Source of the DNA: Archaeoglobus sp. UBA234
GTDB lineage: Archaea; Halobacteriota; Archaeoglobi; Archaeoglobales; Archaeoglobaceae
Assembly (NCBI GenBank): GCA_002494625.1
Contig: DACH01000003.1
Location: 1 to 64,000, forward strand
Reading direction: 5' to 3'
Length of the DNA: 64,000 nt
Part shown: in pieces, positions 59,821-64,000 of the stretch
How the letters are laid out: each line of letters opens with the position of its first letter
How positions within the stretch are numbered: position 1 is the stretch's first letter
The notes under the pieces: generated by a model
Told to the model about the DNA's origin: nothing
The model's input: only the letters and a program-made list of their open reading frames with translations
Databases searched by the model: none
Translations under genes and position numbers: made by a program

Positions 59821-61251
59821 TCAGGCAGGTTCGACTTCAATAATATACTCCTTCCCATCAATTTCAACCTTAAAGCTACCCTCAACCCTTCCAGCAGGTG
59901 GAAATGGTTCCTCTTTAAGCTCTCCCTTCAGGAACTGGAGCCCTGTTTGTGGGAAGAGTGCATATAGGAGAACATTTTCGTCTGTGGCTTCAATCCCCTC
60001 AGCCTCAAGTTCCTTCTTTCTATTCTCAAACTCTGGTTCGAGCAGATCAGCAGGTCTGCAATCTATCGGTTTCTCATCTCCGAGTATTTTCTTCACGATT
60101 TCATCCCTGATCTTTGCTGGTGTTCTTCCATACATACCCTTTACTAAGTCTTTTGTTTCTTTTGTAACAACCTTATATCTCTCCCCAACGAGGACATTAA
60201 CGACTGCCTGAACTCCAACTATCTGGCTTGTTGGTGTTACAAGCGGTGGATAACCAAGATCTTCTCTGACCACCGGTACCTCCTTGAGTACCTCAGGTAG
60301 CCTGTCGAGAGCGTTTTGTTCCTTGAGCTGGTTAATCATGTTGGAGAACATTCCGCCTGGAATCTGATAAACCAGAACATTTGTATCAGGAATCGTTGAG
60401 AGTGGATCAAGATATCCCGCATACTTTTCCCTTATCTTCATCATATATTCTCTTATCTCCATAAGAATTTCAAGGTCAACACCAGTATGGTAACCAAGTT
60501 CTTCCAGAGCATAAACCATGCTCTCGGTCGGTGGATGGCTCGTTCCCATGCTCAATGGTGACATGCATGTGTCAATCATATCTGCTCCTGCCTCCACTCC
60601 CTTCAAAAGTGCCATTGATGCCATTCCACTTGTATAGTGGGAATGAACATTTATTTTAGCTCCAACCTCTTTCTTGAGAGTGCTGACAAGCTCATAAGCC
60701 ATTTTTGGTGAGAGTAGGCCTGCCATATCCTTAACACATATCGAGTCCACATCAAGGGCAACAAGTTCCTTTGCGATCTCAACATACTTCTCAATCGTGT
60801 GGACAGGAGAGATGGTGTAGCAGATTGTTCCCTGAACATGCGCATCTGTTTTCTTCGCTGTCTTTATTGCGGTTTCAAGATTTCTTATATCATTCAGTGC
60901 ATCAAATATTCTGAAGAAGTCAAGTCCGTTTTCAGCCGTTTTCAGGACGAATTTCTCAACAATATCATCCGGATAATGCCTGTAACCAACTATATTCTGT
61001 CCTCTCAGAAGCATTGAGAGTCTTGCATTCTTAGCCCTCTTTCTTATCTCTCTCAGTCTCTCCCATGGATTTTCATTCAGAAAGCGATGTGCAGAATCAA
61101 ATGTAGCTCCACCCCATACCTCAAGCGTGGTGATTCCTGATTCATCAAACTTCTCAACTATTGGCAGTATATCTCTTGTCCTCATTCTTGTCGCAAGAAG
61201 AGACTGATGTCCATCTCTAAGGGTCAGATCAACTATATCCACTTTACCCAT
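59821..61251 (-). CDS. pycB: Carboxyltransferase subunit: pyruvate carboxylase subunit B / oxaloacetate decarboxylase alpha, without biotin domain
   Basis: 476 residues. The TIM-barrel begins DLTLRDGHQSLLATRMRT; the metal site is INVHSHYTSG near 207 with the carbamyl-Lys region CVKDMAGLLSP near 175; the PYC/OADA extension with TPTSQIVGVQAV and KGMYGRTP follows. The protein stops at FKVEIDGKEYIIEVEPA; the usual linker and biotinyl domain (Met-Lys-Met) are missing, so the biotin carrier must be another polypeptide. GGTGACTC ribosome site upstream. Confidence 0.9.
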   Translation of the reverse strand: MGKVDIVDLTLRDGHQSLLATRMRTRDILPIVEKFDESGITTLEVWGGATFDSAHRFLNENPWERLREIRKRAKNARLSMLLRGQNIVGYRHYPDDIVEKFVLKTAENGLDFFRIFDALNDIRNLETAIKTAKKTDAHVQGTICYTISPVHTIEKYVEIAKELVALDVDSICVKDMAGLLSPKMAYELVSTLKKEVGAKINVHSHYTSGMASMALLKGVEAGADMIDTCMSPLSMGTSHPPTESMVYALEELGYHTGVDLEILMEIREYMMKIREKYAGYLDPLSTIPDTNVLVYQIPGGMFSNMINQLKEQNALDRLPEVLKEVPVVREDLGYPPLVTPTSQIVGVQAVVNVLVGERYKVVTKETKDLVKGMYGRTPAKIRDEIVKKILGDEKPIDCRPADLLEPEFENRKKELEAEGIEATDENVLLYALFPQTGLQFLKGELKEEPFPPAGRVEGSFKVEIDGKEYIIEVEPA

Positions 61252-61517
61252 TGAGAGTCACCGGAATAGAGTTCTCCGGGAATTATTAATTTTTTACTCT
61301 TTTTACTAATATAAAATAATGCTTATTAAAAAGTTAATCCACAGTTCCTCAGGATGTTAAAGCAATAGATGTGCAGTTATAAACTACAGCCCATAAAATA
61401 AAACTCATAATTCCTTTTTTCTGTGTTAAATCTTATCGGGAATAAGCCATAAAGGACATGATAATGATGATTTCGCTGCGAAATATATATATTTAAAGGG
61501 CAGTTCTCCAGTTAGTA
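61252..61517. other. Intergenic region with promoter of the large surface protein
   Basis: AT-rich, without genes. CGAAATATATATATTTAAA at about 61480-61497 is a strong BRE/TATA region 28 nt before GTG 61518. No other repeat noted. Confidence 0.5.
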
Positions 61518-64000
61518 GTGAGAAAAAGGTTCCTGCTGCTGAAGCATTCAGCAATTTTAATCCTACTTGTGGTTATCATATTTTCTGCTCAGGCAAATCA
61601 GGAAGAGGATTCAAGCCAGAATTATACATCCGGTCTCAGCACTCTGAAAAAGGTCTATTTCCCCGGAGAAGAAGTGATAATAAAGGCTGATTTCCTTCCA
61701 AACTCCTCAATTGTAGTATCACCAGCCGGATTGATGTATAATCTCTCCTTCAGCAGCGATGGAGATACTTACTCGGCGAAATTTTCCCTTAAAAAGGATG
61801 TTGTGCTTGGAAACTACACCATAATTGCGGATGGAATCGTAGATGAATTCACGGTGGATTACTGCACCATCACAGCATATTATGAGGAAGGATTGATAAA
61901 AGGAGATGCAAAGACATACATCACAAAACCGGAGAGAATAACCTACGAGATTGACGGAAAAGAAGAGATTCTGAAGTTTTCAAACAACTCTTTTGAGATT
62001 CCGGTTCCTGCGGGTAGGCACAATGTTTTGCTGAAATGCGGTCTGAGTGAGGTGGAATTGGAGGTTTTCGTAAACTTCACGATTCTGATAAAAAATGAGA
62101 CTGTAACTGCTTTTCTCGATGGTAAGTCGGTTGATGCAGTCTTTACTGTTCATGCTGACAGAGAATACAGCTTCAATGGAAGTTTTAATCTCTCCTGGAT
62201 TAACTACACAGATATGGTTATTGAGGCTAAATATCTCCATCTGAAGGTTGAAAAGAAGATCGAAACAGAGACTGAAAAGGAAGAGAAAGTAGAGATGGAG
62301 AGGAGTTTTGATATAAGAAGAGTCTATTTCCCCGGAGAGGAGGTTATAATAACCTCTTCTTTCAAACCCGAAAAAGCCTATGCGGTAAATCCTATCGGTA
62401 TGGTGCTTGAGCTGAATTTCAGCAGGAAAGGGGATGTTTATAAGAGTATAATAGATTTGAAAAAAGATATCGTGCTTGGAGAGTGGAAAATAATTGCTGA
62501 TGGCATTGAAAAAACCTTTTTCGTAGATAGTTACAGAATTAATGCGACTTTCGAAAGGGGTGTAGTAAAAGGAGATGTGGAGTACTATTTTGTTGAACCC
62601 GAAAGTATCCAGTGGGCTGTCGGAGAAAGTGGTGGTCAATCTGAGCTAAAAAATGGAAGTTTCACGATTCCCCTGAATCTTCCACCTGGCAATTACACGA
62701 TCGTGTTGAGTTCAGGTAATGCACATAGCTCCCTGAATATTTCCATAAAGGAGAAAAGGAGGCTTGAAGTAGGGAAACTAAACTTTATTAACGATGAGAT
62801 TGAAATTCGGACGAATTTCAAGCCTGAAAGTTCGGTTATTGTTTTAGAAGAGGAAAGATTCAATCTTACCTTCAAAGAGATTAATGGCACATGGATTTCA
62901 AAATTTATTCCTAAAAAACCTGGAAAGTACCGGATTTCCGTGGATGAATTTGAAGAGATTGTTCTCGTTGATGAGTACAGAATTAATGCAAGTCTTATAA
63001 ATTCAACAATAAAGGGGAATGTAAGCTGGCATTACATTGAACCAGAATACCTGTACTATATTTACAAGGAAGGAAAAACAGAGAAAAAGGAGAAAATAAA
63101 ACTCAACAATTCTCAGTTCGAAATTCCAGTGGATGTCAAAGGAAAATACATAAAACTGGTCTGTGGTAATGCAGAGATCAGGATTGAACTACCCCATGAG
63201 AAAAAAATAGACAAGAGTGAGAAAGAAATAATTGCTTTTGATCCTGTAAAGAGAGAGATTGTAATCAAGATACCTGCAGCACTAAAGGAGAGATTCAAAG
63301 AGTTCAAAAAAATGCAGATCACTCCAAGTATAAAAGAGATGAGAGTCGCTTTTAAAGCCTACAAATCCTTCAAAAACCTTACTTTTTACGAGATGCACCT
63401 TCCCGTCTCTCCTGAGATTCTCAAAAAATACAATATTTCCTCGGAAGTGCTAAACACAACAACCGAGGTGAGAAAGCTCGGAAAAACCATGCTAAGGCTT
63501 GAACTGAACAACAAAATTGATACCTGGTATAGATTCAGTGTCCCTCTACCCGAAGGATACAGAGTTAAAGAGATTGTCGGTGACGATGGAAGAAGAATAG
63601 TCAATACAATCCTAACGAACAGAAGCACTGGTGAGACCGAGGGAGACATCCGATGGTATATCGAGAACAATACCCTCTACTTTTATGATGACCCTATCTG
63701 GGGTTACAACATCTCTCTAACTCCCCCTGCCCCCAATAATTCAATTGCAATTGAACTCGCCTACAGCGGAACATACTCAGGGGCAGGGCAGATCTCTGCA
63801 ATCGTTTTCCCGTACAACCAGGGAGATGATACTTCAACCATTGCAACCTATGACCATGCAGGCAGAACAGAGGATAACGGATATGGGAATAATATAGACA
63901 TTGATGCCGGATCTAAGATAGCTATCAAATTCGATGATGGAGGCACTACAAGACAGTATGGAAATACATATTATTACTGGCGTTGTAATTACAACCCCTT
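61518..64000 (+). CDS. Large secreted repeat protein (3' truncated by the window)
   Basis: Frame open from GTG 61518 to the window edge, more than 827 residues. A signal peptide is clear: basic start then LILLVVIIFSAQA (about 15-27). Three related units follow of about 220 residues, e.g. VYFPGEEVIIKADFLPNSS near residue 46 and VYFPGEEVIITSSFKPEKA near 269 (exactly 223 codons apart), then a more diverged LNFINDEIEIRTNFKPESS. Each has beta-sandwich text ending KGD...EP plus IP. N-glycosylation sites (N-x-S/T) are frequent. The last part (FPYNQGDDTST...) is another domain. Probably S-layer or adhesin-like surface protein; no homolog recognised. Confidence 0.75.
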   Translation, partial: MRKRFLLLKHSAILILLVVIIFSAQANQEEDSSQNYTSGLSTLKKVYFPGEEVIIKADFLPNSSIVVSPAGLMYNLSFSSDGDTYSAKFSLKKDVVLGNYTIIADGIVDEFTVDYCTITAYYEEGLIKGDAKTYITKPERITYEIDGKEEILKFSNNSFEIPVPAGRHNVLLKCGLSEVELEVFVNFTILIKNETVTAFLDGKSVDAVFTVHADREYSFNGSFNLSWINYTDMVIEAKYLHLKVEKKIETETEKEEKVEMERSFDIRRVYFPGEEVIITSSFKPEKAYAVNPIGMVLELNFSRKGDVYKSIIDLKKDIVLGEWKIIADGIEKTFFVDSYRINATFERGVVKGDVEYYFVEPESIQWAVGESGGQSELKNGSFTIPLNLPPGNYTIVLSSGNAHSSLNISIKEKRRLEVGKLNFINDEIEIRTNFKPESSVIVLEEERFNLTFKEINGTWISKFIPKKPGKYRISVDEFEEIVLVDEYRINASLINSTIKGNVSWHYIEPEYLYYIYKEGKTEKKEKIKLNNSQFEIPVDVKGKYIKLVCGNAEIRIELPHEKKIDKSEKEIIAFDPVKREIVIKIPAALKERFKEFKKMQITPSIKEMRVAFKAYKSFKNLTFYEMHLPVSPEILKKYNISSEVLNTTTEVRKLGKTMLRLELNNKIDTWYRFSVPLPEGYRVKEIVGDDGRRIVNTILTNRSTGETEGDIRWYIENNTLYFYDDPIWGYNISLTPPAPNNSIAIELAYSGTYSGAGQISAIVFPYNQGDDTSTIATYDHAGRTEDNGYGNNIDIDAGSKIAIKFDDGGTTRQYGNTYYYWRCNYNP

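Noticed and set aside
61980..62639. 219-codon minus-strand ORF near the window end
   Set aside because: Antisense to the in-frame repeat protein, whose matching repeats 223 codons apart and signal peptide show the plus strand is coding.
1..64000. CRISPR arrays, insertion sequences, prophage or integrase attachment sites
   Set aside because: No regularly spaced repeats, transposase, integrase or capsid-like genes were seen; the tRNA-Lys has no repeated 3' end nearby.

Overview
The window reads as chromosomal DNA of an anaerobic, probably thermophilic euryarchaeon, most likely of the Archaeoglobales (Archaeoglobus, Geoglobus or Ferroglobus type). Archaeal markers are a thermosome, TBP, LSm, eL37, archaeal SepF, diphthine synthase, Taw1, a DRG-type GTPase, a tRNA with a bulge-helix-bulge intron, TATA boxes 26-31 nt before many starts, and GGAGGTG-type ribosome sites inside operons. 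The Archaeoglobales guess rests mainly on an exact CTAAC-N5-GTTAG heat-shock operator before hsp20, the operator reported for HSR1 of A. fulgidus, plus ferredoxin-linked, F420/PaaK-like and oxygen-defence genes. The genus is not resolved.

Layout. 0-3.4 kb: end of AMP phosphorylase, citrate synthase, exonuclease III, a tiny ribbon-helix-helix-like protein and a frameshifted sfsA. 3.5-5.7 kb: a two-gene restriction-modification island. 5.9-12.9 kb: MetRS, a DUF401 membrane protein, LeuRS and an unknown protein. 12.9-18.5 kb: thermosome, nicotinamidase-like, Nif3-like, ZPR1, SepF, GNAT and PUA proteins. 18.6-21.6 kb: lsm-eL37-purF, an unknown protein, an apparently unannotated structured ncRNA and a lone RAM domain. 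21.7-28.4 kb: hsp20, acyltransferase, TBP, Agl23-like protein, Taw1, membrane proteins and an orphan 5S rRNA. 28.4-37.8 kb: HhH protein, PaaK-like ligase, lipoprotein, glyA, a coiled-coil protein, a thioredoxin/ferredoxin/HTH operon, DRG and DphB. 37.9-43.4 kb: radical SAM/SPASM protein, then iron-sulfur flavoprotein, flavodiiron protein, ferritin-like protein and flavin reductase (oxygen/redox defence). 43.5-50.3 kb: an unusual Fe-ADH, a PhoU/AbrB regulator, korCDAB, a PGF-CTERM beta-helix protein and tRNA-Lys(CUU). 50.4-53.2 kb: SSS symporter, 30-residue membrane protein and a second PaaK-like ligase in one operon. 53.3-59 kb: cobalamin nucleotide-loop assembly and cobinamide salvage (cobT, cbiZ, cobD/cobC-like, cbiB, cobS, cobY) with an EamA transporter. 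59-64 kb: mobB, a cupin, carboxytransferase subunit pycB/oadA, and the start of a very large repeat-bearing secreted protein that runs off the window.

Together, citrate synthase, Kor and the carboxytransferase fit a partial TCA cycle for biosynthesis. The two CoA-ligase-like proteins plus an acid symporter suggest uptake and activation of a (possibly aromatic) carboxylic acid. The least explained elements are the 120-nt rod-like RNA at 21173-21293, the 30-residue protein coupled to the symporter, the redox operon at 33.9-35.8 kb, and several inverted or direct repeats at divergent promoters. No CRISPR array, insertion sequence or prophage was seen.
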